From Isoetes taiwanensis (lineage: Eukaryota; Streptophyta; Lycopodiopsida; Isoetales; Isoetaceae): a stretch of DNA of 64,000 nucleotides. Both the position numbers and the translations under genes were made by a program. Of the stretch, positions 9,334-21,999 are shown piece after piece. The DNA is taken from NCBI GenBank assembly GCA_021234155.1, contig JAJEKV010000102.1, positions 2,166,456-2,230,455 on the forward strand, in the 5' to 3' direction. Numbering within the stretch: position 1 is the first letter of the stretch; the number at the start of each line of letters is the position of its first letter. Under the pieces are notes generated by a model, which had not been told where the DNA came from, did no database searches, and saw nothing but the letters and a program-made list of their open reading frames with translations.

Positions 9334-11894
9334 TTAAAAAGGCTGCTCTGGTGAGTATAGTAAGTGACTGATACTTAGTTTTTGCCTACATAACCATAGC
9401 TTGTGTAAGGCTGCTTTCTCCAACTGTCTGACACGTTCCCTTGAGAGGCCACATCTGGATCATTAAAATGTTTCTTCTCAAAATGGTTGCAAACTAAATT
9501 TAAACATCGACCATGACAATTGCTAAAGTAGAACACCTACTTCTCACCAATGAAACTTCGTGAAAGAGGCACATCATAACTTTTGTTAATCCCATATCTC
9601 AGCTCGAGTATTTCCTGCTCCCTTGGCTCCAGTTTTGTCTTCATAAGCCTCTTCAGCTCCTCCTGGGAAAAGACAATATGAAATGTCTGCAATTTTGGAT
9701 ATTGATGAAGCTCATACCTCCACAAAGCCTTTCTCAGCCATTATCCAGGGCTGCATTTCAATATTTGGATCTGCAAGAAACTGTGAGAGAAGAAAAAATT
9801 GACAAGATTGTATTAGCCCTCCATAAGCAAAGGAATCCGAGTTCCATTTAAGACAGAAAGATAATGGTCTTACATGGTGTAAATTATCTCCCTCATTTAA
9901 ATCGCCATTTCTCTTAGAGCTGTTTCGATAGACCGGAGCTTCTGTTGATTTTACTCTATACTTACTTGCCTAAAAAATACAAAGCAACGCATGGAATTCT
10001 GAGCTCTCTAAAAGCTGCAAGAGATGTTGGTTACCTGAAGGGCACGCCTTGCACGCTTATTCGTAATTTTAAGAGCACTAGCAACCTCCTGCAGAACATT
10101 GAGCTTTACATCAACGAACCATCAGAGAAGTTACTAACTACATTTGAGGATGCTGACTATAAAAACGACAGAAAATTAAAACAACCATTAAGGGTTTGTT
10201 CAAAGGCATGGGAGGTACAAAGAGGCTGCAATCTTTAGAAAAAGTGATCATGCATTGGTTAAAATGTAGAAAGTAGCAACGAGAATATGATTCTGAACCT
10301 CTTCAGTAAGCGGAGAAGTGCTCTCTTGTTTCATTCTGTTGACTTGACAGATTGTCTCACTAAGATGGAATGGCACCCTGACAATTCTAGAAAATCTTGC
10401 AATCGATCTTGTGATACCCTGCAAAGAACATACTTTAAACCATTCCTGTTCTAAAACAAAGATTACCTTATCTTACCTGAAGTATCCACCAGTACGCGTA
10501 AGTAGAGAACTTATATCCCTTTGTAACATCGTATTTCTCTACTCCACGAACAAGGCCCATTGTGCCTTCCTGTTTCAAATAACAAGGCGGCCTCATATGG
10601 TTAAGCATGCAATCGACACAAACTGTTATTTGATAAAAGCCATTACAATGTGACAAGCTAAACCGCTTTATATTGAAATTTAGTGCTGACCTGAATCAAG
10701 TCTGGCAATTCCATCCCGAGCTTACGGAAACGTATGGCAACTTTAAGTACAAGTTTCAAATTCGCTGATATTATCCTTTTCTTGGCAGCATTGCCATCCT
10801 TTAACCTTGTAGATAGTTCTTTGATAGATATTGACAAGGAAGCAGCCCACTCTTTGTTAGACACTTCATATCCAATCTCCTCTTCCAATCTGCATTAATG
10901 CGAATCTGTAAAGTTATTAGGGAGGTATAGATTCAGAATGTTGCTTAGAATATATAATGCATCATATTCTTGCCTGCACAAGCGTCTACATCTTGAAATT
11001 TCCATCTAAGAAGTACTGTAACTACAGCATAAGACTCAAATTGCCTTATTAAATAAACAAATTGAATTACCTCTTTTTATAGTCAATCAGATGGTCTGCA
11101 TCCCTCATTGTCAAACACAGTCTCCGCATTTCCACATCATCAAGCTGTTTAGATGCTTGTTTCAAGTAGAACGTCACAAAATCTTTTGAATTCTTGGGAT
11201 TTTTATCTGATTCTGCATCATCATCATCTTCCCCCACGAGTTTTAGCTTTCTTTTCCTAGTAGCTTTCTTTATAGGTACATGCGCAAGATTTTCGAGACA
11301 TGGAGAGCTAACCTGTGCAACTCCCAGTGCCTCTCTTCTAGAGGCCAAACGTCTTTGTCTTGCAGACGGCCTTCCAGATCTGATCACAACTCCCTTATCT
11401 AAACTCGCTAGAATTTTTTGAGGCTTCAACCCCAACCTTTCTTTCTTATTCTTTTTCACACCAATTTCTACAATGCCAGGCCTTGAAATGTTTCCCAATC
11501 CGATTGTATCAGAATCTTTACCTGAAGCACTAAGTTTTGGATTATGTTGTCCATCGTCAATTCCAAAAGAAGTACTCGCCCATTGAGCTTCAAGAATCAA
11601 ACGATCTAACTCAGGCATTGGATAAAAATCTACTGCATTGGATGATGAAGCTGCATCAATAAGTCCAACATTTGTCCCTGCCCTAGATTTTATACTTTCT
11701 GGAGGCCCAAGACCACGAAGATTTCCATTTTCGGGTAACCCAGTACAAAATATGCAACGTTGAATAGACGCTCTGCTTACCATTCCTGAGATTGAACCCA
11801 CGAAATTGGAACTTACAGTAGCATGCATTGGCATGAAAGTGGTCGAGATCTTGGGCTTCGTTTCCAAAATAGACGCTGCTGCAACTATCGCCAT
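9334..11894 (-). CDS. Plastid RNA polymerase sigma-70 factor (SIG family), nine exons
   Basis: Encodes a nuclear-made sigma factor for the plastid-encoded RNA polymerase. Exons inferred from GT-AG sites and frame: 11894-11071, 10889-10691, 10569-10477, 10418-10299, 10088-10035, 9969-9874, 9780-9718, 9662-9541 and 9454-9334. They join without breaks to about 563 residues. The N-terminus ([20 protein letters not shown]) is Ser/Ala/Thr-rich and poor in acid, as in a chloroplast transit peptide. Exon 2 carries sigma region 2.1 ([19 protein letters not shown]). Exon 3 carries regions 2.3/2.4 ([21 protein letters not shown]). Exon 4 begins region 3, exon 8 holds region 4.1 ([15 protein letters not shown]) and exon 9 the region 4.2 helix-turn-helix ([19 protein letters not shown]). 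A basic, unconserved region lies at about residues 130-230. Which SIG subclass it belongs to cannot be told by eye. Confidence 0.93.
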
Positions 11895-12136
11895 AGCCAG
11901 AATCCCATCAAAGCTTCATGGGAAGTGGATAGAATGGTAGTTTTAGACCGAGGCGTTTGTGGTGCTAAAGCACTTCCGATATTTTGGCTCACGTGGCACA
12001 TTTTAGGGTTATTTTAATTGATTCTTACCATATGGGTTCCACGTGGTGCTGATGTTGAAGTTTTCTTTGCCATGCTGGCATGCCCTATAACGTTGCCCAT
12101 ATATGGTTTTTAGTATTGAAATATGCCCAGCCTCTT

Positions 12137-12296
12137 GGCATAGGTTGGGACTTGTAAATGATAAGGCCTCAATTGATACCCAGGTGTTGGTTTTAGTGGA
12201 TGTTGTGCCCTGCACCGTTCTTGGGCATAAGTTGGGACTTGTAAATGATAAGGCATCAATTGATACCGAGGTGTTGGTGTTAGTGGATGTTGTGCC
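12137..12296 (+). repeat. Two-copy tandem repeat, period about 87 bp
   Basis: The unit containing CTTGTAAATGATAAGG and CAATTGATACC starts at 12151 and again at 12238, with few differences. It lies just upstream of the sigma-factor gene, so it could be part of that gene's promoter region. No function is visible. Confidence 0.75.
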
Positions 12297-12299
12297 ATA

Positions 12300-12950
12300 T
12301 TTCCAATAAAGACTTCAAAGTTTTGCTTATATTGTCCAGCAAAGTGCCCATGACAATATGGTTGATTTTGTTCTAAGAATCCATTTGGTTGTGATCGAAG
12401 AATGTATTGATTTTTATAAGGAAATGCATTATTGTGGATATCATTGTATTATATTGGAGTGACTGTAGTGCATCTTGAGAGTGCGACGTAGAACTTGATG
12501 TTAGTGATAGCCAAAAGGAACATATAAGACATCATAGCTGCAGCCAACAGAAGAAACCGAGCCAAAGAAGCACCAAAGATAAAAGAAACCAAACTCTATT
12601 GAATTAGGGCTCCATTGGTGAGGCTTGCGAGGTGCATCTTTCTCTTATTAGTAGTCAAAGGACTTGCCATATGACATTCGACCGAACAATTAAACTTACT
12701 ATATGATACAATAAAGTTAAACTTTCTATGTTTTCAGTGAGCTTGAAATCCTTGGAAAGCTTATTTCGAAAGCTTTCCAACCATAACAAACTTGAGACAT
12801 TTTGGTTCTGTATTTTCAAGAAGATAAGAGGGATTTTCCAAATGCGTATACCCTGAATGGGGAAGAAAAAAGCAGTTGGGACCTCTATCAAAGGGGATCC
12901 CATTGAATACGAAGGGGATTGAGTATGTTTAGTGGATTTGATGCAGGATT
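12300..12950. other. Intergenic, no gene recognised
   Basis: AT-rich sequence between the tandem repeat and a LINE ORF1 remnant. I see nothing supportable in it. Confidence 0.45.
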
Positions 12951-12954
12951 TGAC

Positions 12955-13252
12955 GGCCGAAATGGGTCATTTGTAAAAAATAGTAGAAGAGGTTGTTGCA
13001 CAGAACAAAGCCTTGATTACCCAGAATGTGAAACTAAAGAAAGCTCTGTCTAGACGAGAGGAGACCACTCATGATGTGAATTTACAGAATGTCATTGCAA
13101 ATCTAGAGGTAAAATTGGCAGAGCGTATTGCAGATACTACCAAGCTCACAATGGAGATGCACCAGGAAAAGATTTCAGTGGAGTCCATGGATCAAAAGTC
13201 ACTGGCTCGTAATCTAAAAATCTCTAGCATCGAAGAGTCTAAACAGCTCTAG
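12955..13252 (+). pseudogene. LINE ORF1 coiled-coil remnant
   Basis: After one TAA the frame encodes a Lys/Glu-rich segment with heptad-like spacing (VVAQNKALITQNVKLKKAL, then LAERIADTTKLTMEMHQEK), ending in ARNLKISSIEES. This parallels the ORF1 of the minus-strand LINE near 49.1 kb, where ESKLASLVAETTKEQMKIHH is followed by RAKNLKIFGLQ. By analogy it is the coiled-coil trimerisation region and the start of the RNA-binding domain of an L1-type ORF1p. It stops at 13252, so the RNA-binding part is lost. Confidence 0.55.
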
Positions 13253-14070
13253 CATCGAAGTGATTCTAGAATCTAAACATCTAGAGATGTCTAGGGATGT
13301 TTAGATTATGAGTTTAGATATGTTTTGACATTCTAGAGTCGTCTATGACTTGGGAGTAATTATCTATATATCTTTGGTACATATGCAAATTTTAATATGG
13401 TTGTTTCAGATTGGGATTATATTCATATTGAAAATGCACTTATAGTCGTTATTGAAATTACTCTTAGATGTCATTGTGTGATTGTGCATGTGGATTTGGA
13501 CATTTAGAACGAATAATTCAATATGCATTTTCATTTTGCATTCATTGATTCATCTTCATATAGCTCGTAACAGAAGTCCAATCAGTCAGTCAAAGGCATG
13601 TGGATAAGAGTTGTGATTGATTATGATTGATTATGCAATATTCGTTTAAGTGCAGGCCCGAACAAAGTCAACATGTTGATGAGCATACTCCGTGCATCAT
13701 TGGACAATTCTAGTTGCACTTTTCTTCTCTTCTGGGTGTATTCCCTAATACTAATAGCATTCTTTGTGCTGCTTGGCTTGACAAGCATATTTGGATGTGA
13801 ATCATGCTCCAGGTATACATCTTTCAGTACATTCTAGACAATTGTACCCTTCTGGCTGCACTTTTCTTCTTTTCTGGGATGTATGCTGCTTGCCTTAACA
13901 AACACCTTTGGCCGTGAATCATGTTCCAAATATACGCCTTTCAACAAATTCTAGACATCAACAAGTCTTTTCAATTGTCTAGGTTTTGGATATGCTATGA
14001 ATCCACATAGTATACCTTAATAATTCAAAGAATCAGCTTTCGAAATCTGCTCAAAAGAACTGCTTGAAGT
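13253..14070. other. Intergenic, no gene recognised
   Basis: Contains a cluster of short CTAGA/TCTAGA-rich words at 13255-13335 and a diverged pair of segments with CTGCACTTTTCTTCTTTTCTGGG (13710 and 13855 areas). No coding or RNA feature is supported. Confidence 0.45.
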
Positions 14071-14074
14071 TTTA

Positions 14075-16300
14075 ATAGAATAGAATAGAATATGATTTTA
14101 TCGTCCACGGAGACCAACTGGCCTATGGGACCCAAGTACAAAGAGAGAAGCAAAGAAGCGATATTACTACCAGATTAAAAACCCCACCAAGGGTTTTCGG
14201 GGAAAACCTTAGTAGCAATAAGGATGCCGATATACTTGCATGCTTATATACATAATCACAAGTACAAACCTGAGGTTAATGTCTGACGAGGGGGCATAAC
14301 CGGAAGTCCACAGATCCATTACCTCCCGGAGGTAATGATCCCAACAAGCCTGGCAGAGGTCGCTCGTGAGCTCATGCAAGGCCTGATGGGGCACAACTAA
14401 CCGAGCATACCGAGCCCGGATATGCCGGGTACGCCGAGCATGTGCCCGGAGGGCGGACTTTCATCCTCAATGGCTCGCTGACGGATCGCCGGCACTCGCC
14501 CCTCACGCTGCTCCCTTAATCCATCTCCCCGCCTCAATGAGGTGGTGTGCACTGTCTTGTAATGGAAGCAATCACCCCGCGCTTTTTCATGGGTAGATGG
14601 GTGCGCAGGTAGTGGTGTGGGGCCCCCTCGTGAGCATGGGATTAACTCCGGCTGGCCGATAATTTGCCACCTTGATATGTGACAGGCCTCTCGCATCCCA
14701 AAGCTTGGCCATGAAGCAAGCATCCAAGCACCGCTTCAAGGCGGTAGCGTTCCTTCGGTGTATGCAATCGGTCCACATCCGTGTGCCCTCGCACATTCCA
14801 TAGCGAACCACCGGGCTTGCTTGTCTTTCTCGCGCAGCTTTGAGTCGCCAAGGGTCCATCGCCACCGCCAAAGCAAGGTTGGGCAGCCGGGCTTCATCCA
14901 TAGCCACCACCTTCCGGAAGTAAATAAGGTGACGCTCCAGTAAGCAGCCCCTCTCAGAATGGAAGGAAGCCCGCCTCCCGGAGCAAGATCCGATATGGAA
15001 CCGCGGATTTCACTCCCGATGCGGGCCAAGAAGGCCTTCTCAGACCGCTCTAGATCGCTCCAAGTGGTGAGGGATATCATCGCCCCCACACTTCGCCCCC
15101 CATAGAGGAGGACCGGTTCAACCAAGGCCCTCGAACAAGTGTGCCCTCGGTGACCCCATGCATCTGGCTACGCCTTTGTGATTGTTGTTTTGCATTGCAT
15201 ACGTGGCTTTCCGGCTACTGCGGTGACCCAGTAACGATGGATGCATCCCATGTGTGGTAGTAGAAAACCCGAATGCCCAAATACTTATAAGATCGAGCCA
15301 CCTCCACTACACCGCCTCGGTAAGTGAATGAGGGAAGGCGTGGGTGTCGGGATGATGGTACCAGCGAAGACCTTTGTCTTGGCCAAGTTAACTCTCATGT
15401 CGCTGAATTGGCGTAAAGTGTCCAAAGCATCCGGTGGCGTTGCATGTCCTCCGGGGGTATATCGCGGCGGGGCAACATCATCAGCATATATGAGTTGCCG
15501 GATTATGTGGTGCATCAACAGAGCCTCCTCCCGTGCTCGACTAGCCATTCTTCTAGCTGGTCAATGTACAAGCCGAAGAGCCGCCGGGGATAGAGGGCAG
15601 CCCCGGCGCACCCCAATGCTAACAACAACGGCTCCCCGACAAGCGGTGAGACGAACCGGAGCAAGCCTCAGATAGTCGTAGATATAGCATTCTCGCAAGT
15701 CGACGGGGTCCCTAGTCGCCTCAATCTGGCCCCACAACTTATCCCGAGGCATCGCGGTCAAAAAAGCCTTTGCGAAATCCACAAAGCAACGGTCATGCAT
15801 TCTCGGGCGTTGATTCCGCTATCCTCTATGAGTGTTCGCAGAGTGAAGATATGGTCAATAGTAGAATGTCGGGCGGAAGCCCGCTGCCCGAGAGCCCGCG
15901 ACTTCTCCATCCCTCGCCCAAAGTGTCGGGCCGCCAAGAATCCCGCAAACAACATGGCAAAGCATTTAACCCACCATAATGGTAATGATAGTTGGGGCCG
16001 TGGGGGTCCCCTGCTTTGTATATGGGCACAACTCTACTGGTAGTCCAGTGCGGGGGAAAGCCTTCTTGCAATGCCCTGTTGAAGAGTGCTGTGAGAACCG
16101 GCACCATTGGGGGCCCGGCCCACTTGAGAAGCTCTGCCTGCATACCATCCAAATCTGCTGCCTTCCCGTTAGCGAGGCGTTGCAGGCCCATTATGACATC
16201 CCCTTCAGTAATGACCAGTGCTAGGCCTGTTTGCGGAGGTACTGGTGCCCGGCTTCCCATTGGGTCATACAGCTGCTGCAAGTATCTCACCCATAATGAG
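14075..16300 (-). mobile_element. GC-rich LINE fragment with reverse transcriptase
   Basis: A minus-strand non-LTR element, far richer in G+C and CpG than its surroundings. From its 5' side it shows KAADLDGMQAELLKWAGPP (about 16140), VVPIYKAGDP and STIDHIFTLRTLIEDS (about 15870). Next come FAKAF (about 15770), RRGCPLSP (about 15590), the catalytic YADD (15477-15488) and a VEPVLLYGGRSVGA segment (about 15100). It lacks the endonuclease. The frames change repeatedly, so it is inactive. The 3' end has a hairpin (AGGCC/GGTCT, about 14115-14130), then CGTGGACGATAAAAT, then a TATTC-type repeat at 14075-14097. The fragment at 58.9-60.4 kb encodes the same family (shared QAELLKWAGP). Confidence 0.85.
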
Positions 16301-19200
16301 ATAGAGTTTTGGGTTATTATTCTAAGTTATTGAATGTTTATATGGAGCAGCATTGTCCCTGGGGTTTATAACAAAGTAGGCTTAGTTGCTTAGAATCATA
16401 TTTGTGAGGTAGTATTGATGTTGTTGTTGTTATTTACCCTATTTAGAAAGACCTTTCATGTGGTTACAACCAAGGATAAGAGCCAAGCTTTGCATGTGGT
16501 CCATTATGAGCATAACGTAAAATGTCCTTCACTTGAGGATGTAATTAGAGGCAAAATTAAAGGCTTTTTGAGGAAGAGATATGTAATCCTTCACTTAGAA
16601 TGTAATTAGAGGCAACATTGTTGGCTTTTTGAGGAAGAGATATGTAAGGGACTAGTCAGGCACACATGATCTCCAAAGAGAGTAAATTCAAAATATTGAA
16701 AGTTGATGTTGCAAATGACATTGTCGGGAATGTTGATGTTAGGATCTAGCTTAGAATCTGTTGCTTTTTTGCATGATTAGGAAGCTCTGGCCAATGTTTT
16801 TGACAATGTATTGGCCAGCTTAGCATTCACCCACTGCGGATTGCTCATCCATTTTGCATGCAACAGCAGGTATCAATTTGGTTGAGTTATTCATGCCAGT
16901 CTGCACTGTTCTATTATGTTATAACTGTATAATGGAATTGTTCTCAAGACATATATAGTAAATACAAGGCATGCATGCTAGGCTTTGATCTTTCTCTGCC
17001 TTACATTAGCAAGCACATTTTTTACTATATGTCTGACACATTCATGAGATTTCTTCTGATTCAGAAACTTTTTCACCCCCTTTTTTACCAATGATATTCG
17101 TTGTAAGCTGATGCATGCGGCCCGATGGGTCTCAATGGATGGATGCATGGTTGCATTTATCAAGAAAGGGTTTCCATTTGAGCCTGACACAACCAGCATT
17201 TTTGTAGGAGTTCCAATTTATTTGGGCATTAATTCTGGCTTTTGGTGCTGGTACAATTAAGATGTCTATTTACAAGCTTTAGATTTTGGTTTTTTAAATG
17301 ATGGGATTATTGAATTTTAAAAGGCAGTAACCGTCTGAGAAGCTATTTTAATGTAAGTTCATTAAACAGACTTTGCATTGATTAAACGACCTTTGCATTG
17401 CATGTAACAAAATGATTGTTACATATTTCTTGAAGTAAATGTAGCATGTAATAAAGACTTTTATCTTAGAAAAATTCCATTGCTTTGACTTTCACATGAA
17501 TGTGTTTCTTGATTTGTAAAGGTGCAGATTGATGTTTCTTGAACCATGAAAGTTTGTTTACTGATTTCTAAAGCCTAGTTTATGAAATCACCTTCAATTT
17601 GTTAACTTGTTTGCCTGAGTTGTGATTGCCTAAAATTGTCTCAGATCTGCCTTGGGGGTTTAAAAAAAGCACATGATAAGACTGAAGAGCATTGGTTTGT
17701 GTATCTAAGTTCAGAGCAGGTGAAGTGATGTAAAATTAGTTGCAGCTCAATTTACATAAGGATTATCATATTCTTTCAAACAGGTCAGCATGACTTAGCT
17801 CTAAGTGAGTTTTTAGACTAGGTTCTCAGCTTTTGGTTGACATGATCTTGCTTTACAATAGGATTAAATGAACTTTTTGTGGTGTTCAAATGATTACGAA
17901 GTTAGCCCTCTGGCATGTTGTATTTCCAAGCATGGCTTGATGTTGGTGCATGCAGCTTATGCATAGAACAAAGATGTATTTGAGAAAAGCTTTTTTTGAA
18001 GCCAAAGAAGCTTGTTTTTCTACATTGCAGATATTCCGCAAAATGTTCAAATTGTATTGTTAAAATGCAAGAACCTAGATTAATATTTTCATTTTCTAGG
18101 TCAGGAGACAATGTCTGAATACCGAACGTCTTTGGCTAATTCATGTTCTCTCGAACTATCAGCATTTTTAGTAATCTCATGGACATTCCTGTGTCCTTTC
18201 TGTGGTGCGGGATTATAGAATGAAATGTAAAGAAATTCCAAATGGCCAAATAATTTTTTGATTCTAGGCTACAATTCTATGCATTGACGGCAAGTTCAAA
18301 TAATTTGTGATAACAATGTCTTCTATAAAATATTAATTTAAAATGTTGATGTAGATCATTGTCTTCGGGAATTCCAGAATGAAAATATTCAAAAAATGCC
18401 TATGATATGTCCTTATTCACTAGACAAAAGTCAAATATCAAGCATTTGATTCAACTTAAAAGATGGTCTAGGAAAAGATGTATGATACAACCATTGAATG
18501 GTGAAATATATTGTCCAAATAGCTTTAAAATTTTGATAAAGAATTAAATGCCACCTTTGTTACATGCTTCAGATGCCTTTTTTTTTTTTAATAATATGCC
18601 AATGCTTTTAAATGGTTTGACATGAAGGCATGTTAGAATAATGCGACTGTTAACTTTATTGCATGCCACTTCTTTACATGATGTCATGGAATGATCGAAA
18701 ACAATACCTGTATGCACAATATAGAGCTTATTTGTTATTCCAATGTCCAACAGCTCACGCAAGAGCTGAACAACACATCAAATCAGGTTGTTTCATAAGC
18801 ATGTTAACAATACAACTTTTATGCTCGCGATCTCATGCTCTTAAGTTAGTCTACATTAGAGAAAGTTGTAGATCTACAACTAATCACATATTTGTCTATC
18901 TAAAGTTCAAGAGCTGAAAGTTCAAGAAAGAGCCCAAGCAAGTGGTAGATCCACAACTAATCACATGTTTATATATCTAAATTTCAAGAGCAAAAAGCTC
19001 AAGATTGGCCATGCTGCAGCTATTGTTGTGGTGTAGTTGCACCGGAAAGACCATTTTTGTATGAAGGGCGTAGGGTTATCATGCGTACATTCTTCCATGG
19101 TATGATTGCATGTTGCATCTTTTGCAATGTAGAGGTCCATTAGTAGAAATACATTCGTTCACTAGGTGGAGTTCATTCAACTGTTATAACAGTTGTTGAT
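16301..19200. other. Long AT-rich stretch without recognisable genes
   Basis: About 2.9 kb with no domain I can name on either strand. It holds two imperfect direct repeats. One near 16548-16650 has a GGCTTTTTGAGGAAGAGATATGTAA unit twice. The other is at 18868-18991, with GTAGATCnACAACTAATCACAT twice and a period of about 77 bp. A T-run lies at 18579-18590. Short frames such as 16978-17199 have no visible homology. Confidence 0.5.
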
Positions 19201-19202
19201 CA

Positions 19203-20137
19203 TCACCTAGAGACCCATAGTGAGCGAGAAAAGCAGCTTTCATGTCTTGCCAATTTTGATTCCAATGGCTTTTGTTGGCCATCATCCATTGGTGGTGCAC
19301 CACACATCATGGTAGAGAAAATGTGAAACTTGATCTGGGGTTGAGAATGATCATTGAGAACCATGAGGGCCTCAAACTCCTCCATGTGAGCTTATCACTT
19401 TGATCCATGATGGATTTGCCTTTGGTGTTGCCAAAGATTGGATAATGGAGCTTCAAATTTAGGCCAAAAGAAAAAATAGATGGGACGACCGGTGGAGAAA
19501 CACACGCAGGGGATGGCATAGGAACCTAAGATGGCCATGGAGCATGAGAAGTGGAGGGGCCTCCCATAACAGCAGTAGGAGGCATTATTGAAAATCCTGG
19601 GGGACCATTGTCATAGCGGTCTTATTGTCGGAGGTTGGGATGACTGGGCATCCATCTTGATCGAGCGTGAGATCTTCAATGTTGTAAACATTCACAGGAG
19701 GCTGAAGAGTTGGTGAGGATGGGAACTCATTGACATAAGCGGGACCAAAGAAGACGTGAGAATAGGCCATCCCATGTTGTGGTGAAGTTGGTTGGGAGGG
19801 TGCAAGAGTCGGCATTGGAGGAATGTGAACATAAGTGCTTTCAAAGATCTGAAAGTATAGTGGAGTGATGAACAAGAGTTGGACGAGGCAAATGGGGTTG
19901 AGAACAATTGTGACAACGGTTGAGTGATCCTGAACGTGAAGAGATCCGCGGGGTGTATGGAGCTGAATGAGCACGGGATCGTGTAAGGCCACCTTCAATA
20001 TCATAATCTCCATAGTAGGAGTCACGGATCTCGTCGTTGCTGACGAGCGAGACGGGCGGCAATCTGGCTAAATAGTTTTTCTTGTGTGAAAGTATGAAAA
20101 GACATTGGCGAAAAGAAAGAGGACTAGGACCCAGCAA
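19203..20137 (-). pseudogene. Ty3/gypsy gag fragment, frameshifted
   Basis: Minus-strand frames encode a Gag-like region. A DNTTIxxN-like basic/Pro-rich N-terminal part (about 20137-19700) precedes a segment typical of retrotransposon Gag, with HQWMMANKSHWNQNWQDMK and AAFLAHYGSLGDD near 19270-19210. The frame switches near 19840 and 19380. No zinc knuckle is visible. The homology is recognisable mainly from the W-rich HQW/W-DMKxAFL pattern and from gypsy pol pieces nearby, so the call is moderate. Confidence 0.5.
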
Positions 20138-20299
20138 TTAGCGATATTATTTAGGGTCCAAATTCGAGAGAGTTTGGGGACAGTCCTCTATGAGAACCCT
20201 TGCGTCCTACAAACAACTCCTCAACAGAGAACAAATATCACGTGGGTTTTGCAATGCCAATTGAGAAAAGAAAATAAGGCAACACAGACATCAAAATAA

Positions 20300-21990
20300 G
20301 GATCTTAAAGGATCAATGAGAATACATGAAAAAAACTCTAAAAGGAGTTGAGACCACAAAAATGCCTGAACTTGTCTAAAGATCTAAGTCTAATTCTTCT
20401 GGTATATATATAGTACAATGGCCTCTGCCCAAAATAGCAAAGGATCTACCATTTTTGGATCTTTGGTTACCTAATCCCATGATCTCTATCATGACTCATG
20501 GAATCATTATTGCTATAATGAGTGGCACTAAAAATTGCCGGGTCGTGGATTCCCTTATGTCGTGGAGTCTCTTGGTCTCTGCTTCTTCATTGGCGTGGCC
20601 TTAGCTGCTGACTTGGATGCTTGACCTTTGCCCTTTGGCTCTTTTCCGTACCTTAGGAATAGTCCCGTGTTTTGGGGCAGGGGACTAACAGGGGCAATAT
20701 ATCGGAGGCGTTGTTAATGTAAAATAACTACCTTGAAGAAAACACATGGATCAAATACTTACATTCCATTATAGATGTATCTCAGGATTGTTACGAGTTG
20801 GTGACATGGAAATAGATCCATTTCTGTAAAAGACCGTATCACAAATAAGCATGACTTGACCTTAAAGGCAACATCTCAATAGCATACAAGAATGTTAGCC
20901 CTAATACATTTTTGAACATGGTTGCTATGGATGAAGTGGCTCTTTCTCCCACTAATATTACAATGATCATGGCCACTTTCACAACGAGACGTTGAACCCA
21001 TGACCTTGGGAAACAAAAAACAACAAAAATAGATATATAGTTGCGGCATGGGCATTTCTAGCAGATACAATTTGATGGTTCTTTTTTATGTGAGAGGCTG
21101 AAGGCATGGCGATGGAAGAGGGCAATAGAATGGAGCTATCGAGGGTGAATATTTGAAAGCTAAATGAATGAAAGATTTCTTAGTTGGTTCGGCATGTCAA
21201 TTTTCGTGTACATAGAACCGATTCTTCCTTATCTAATCTTATCTTATCTTTCTCACTAGAGATGTAGAAATCTAGTTTTCTTGCTTACAAAGCTTCTTCT
21301 TCTTTCAGATTCACAACCTGTTGTTTGCATTTTCTTTGTGACATCAGTCTGCAGGTTATGAAATCCATATGTAGATGGTTGCTTGTTGTGGCAAATGTAG
21401 GGACAATTCTTTACATGAAGCTAGAACATAATGTGATTTTGTGAGAGGTATTTTGTTTGACAACATGGGTGTTTGTTTCTTTTATAAGGATGTTGAGAAC
21501 GCTCAAACTATCTTCGTCCAAATCTAGTTAACCTCCCAAGAGTTGTAAAACACTCCAATTTTTTATCAATAAACCTCCCCAACTTTCTCATAAAGCCTGG
21601 GAAAGTTTCCAGCCTGAAAAATTGGGAAGGACACTGGTATCTAATTTTTTTAATCTATGACATTCGATCCACATAATTGATCCAACTTTATGAGTGAAGG
21701 ACATATTCAATGCACAATGCACGCATGCTTTCCCTTTCTTTTTTCTTTTTGAATGCGACTATTTTGGTTTCATAACATATCTTAGTAGGCAAAACATAGG
21801 GAATATGACATTTCCAAAGCAAACCCACAAATAAAGATTTAAAATGTTTGTGAATCAGGAATCAAAACCTTTCCTGAATAATGAAGTGAGTATCTCCTTG
21901 ACTTGAACTTTTAAGAGAAAATGCACCCTCAGCTTCCACAAGTCCAAGTCCAACTACCTGGCACAAATCAAACTACTTCGGTCCGCCTCA
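20300..21990. other. Intergenic, no gene recognised
   Basis: AT-rich, probably decayed retroelement flank. I see no LTR ends or primer-binding site that would bound the gag fragment to its left. Confidence 0.4.
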
Positions 21991-21999
21991 CGGCCTACC

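Noticed and set aside
9537-9725. Bacterial origin of the sigma-factor gene (contamination or organelle insertion)
   Set aside because: The gene has eight introns with plant-type splice sites and a transit-peptide-like start, so it is a nuclear gene.
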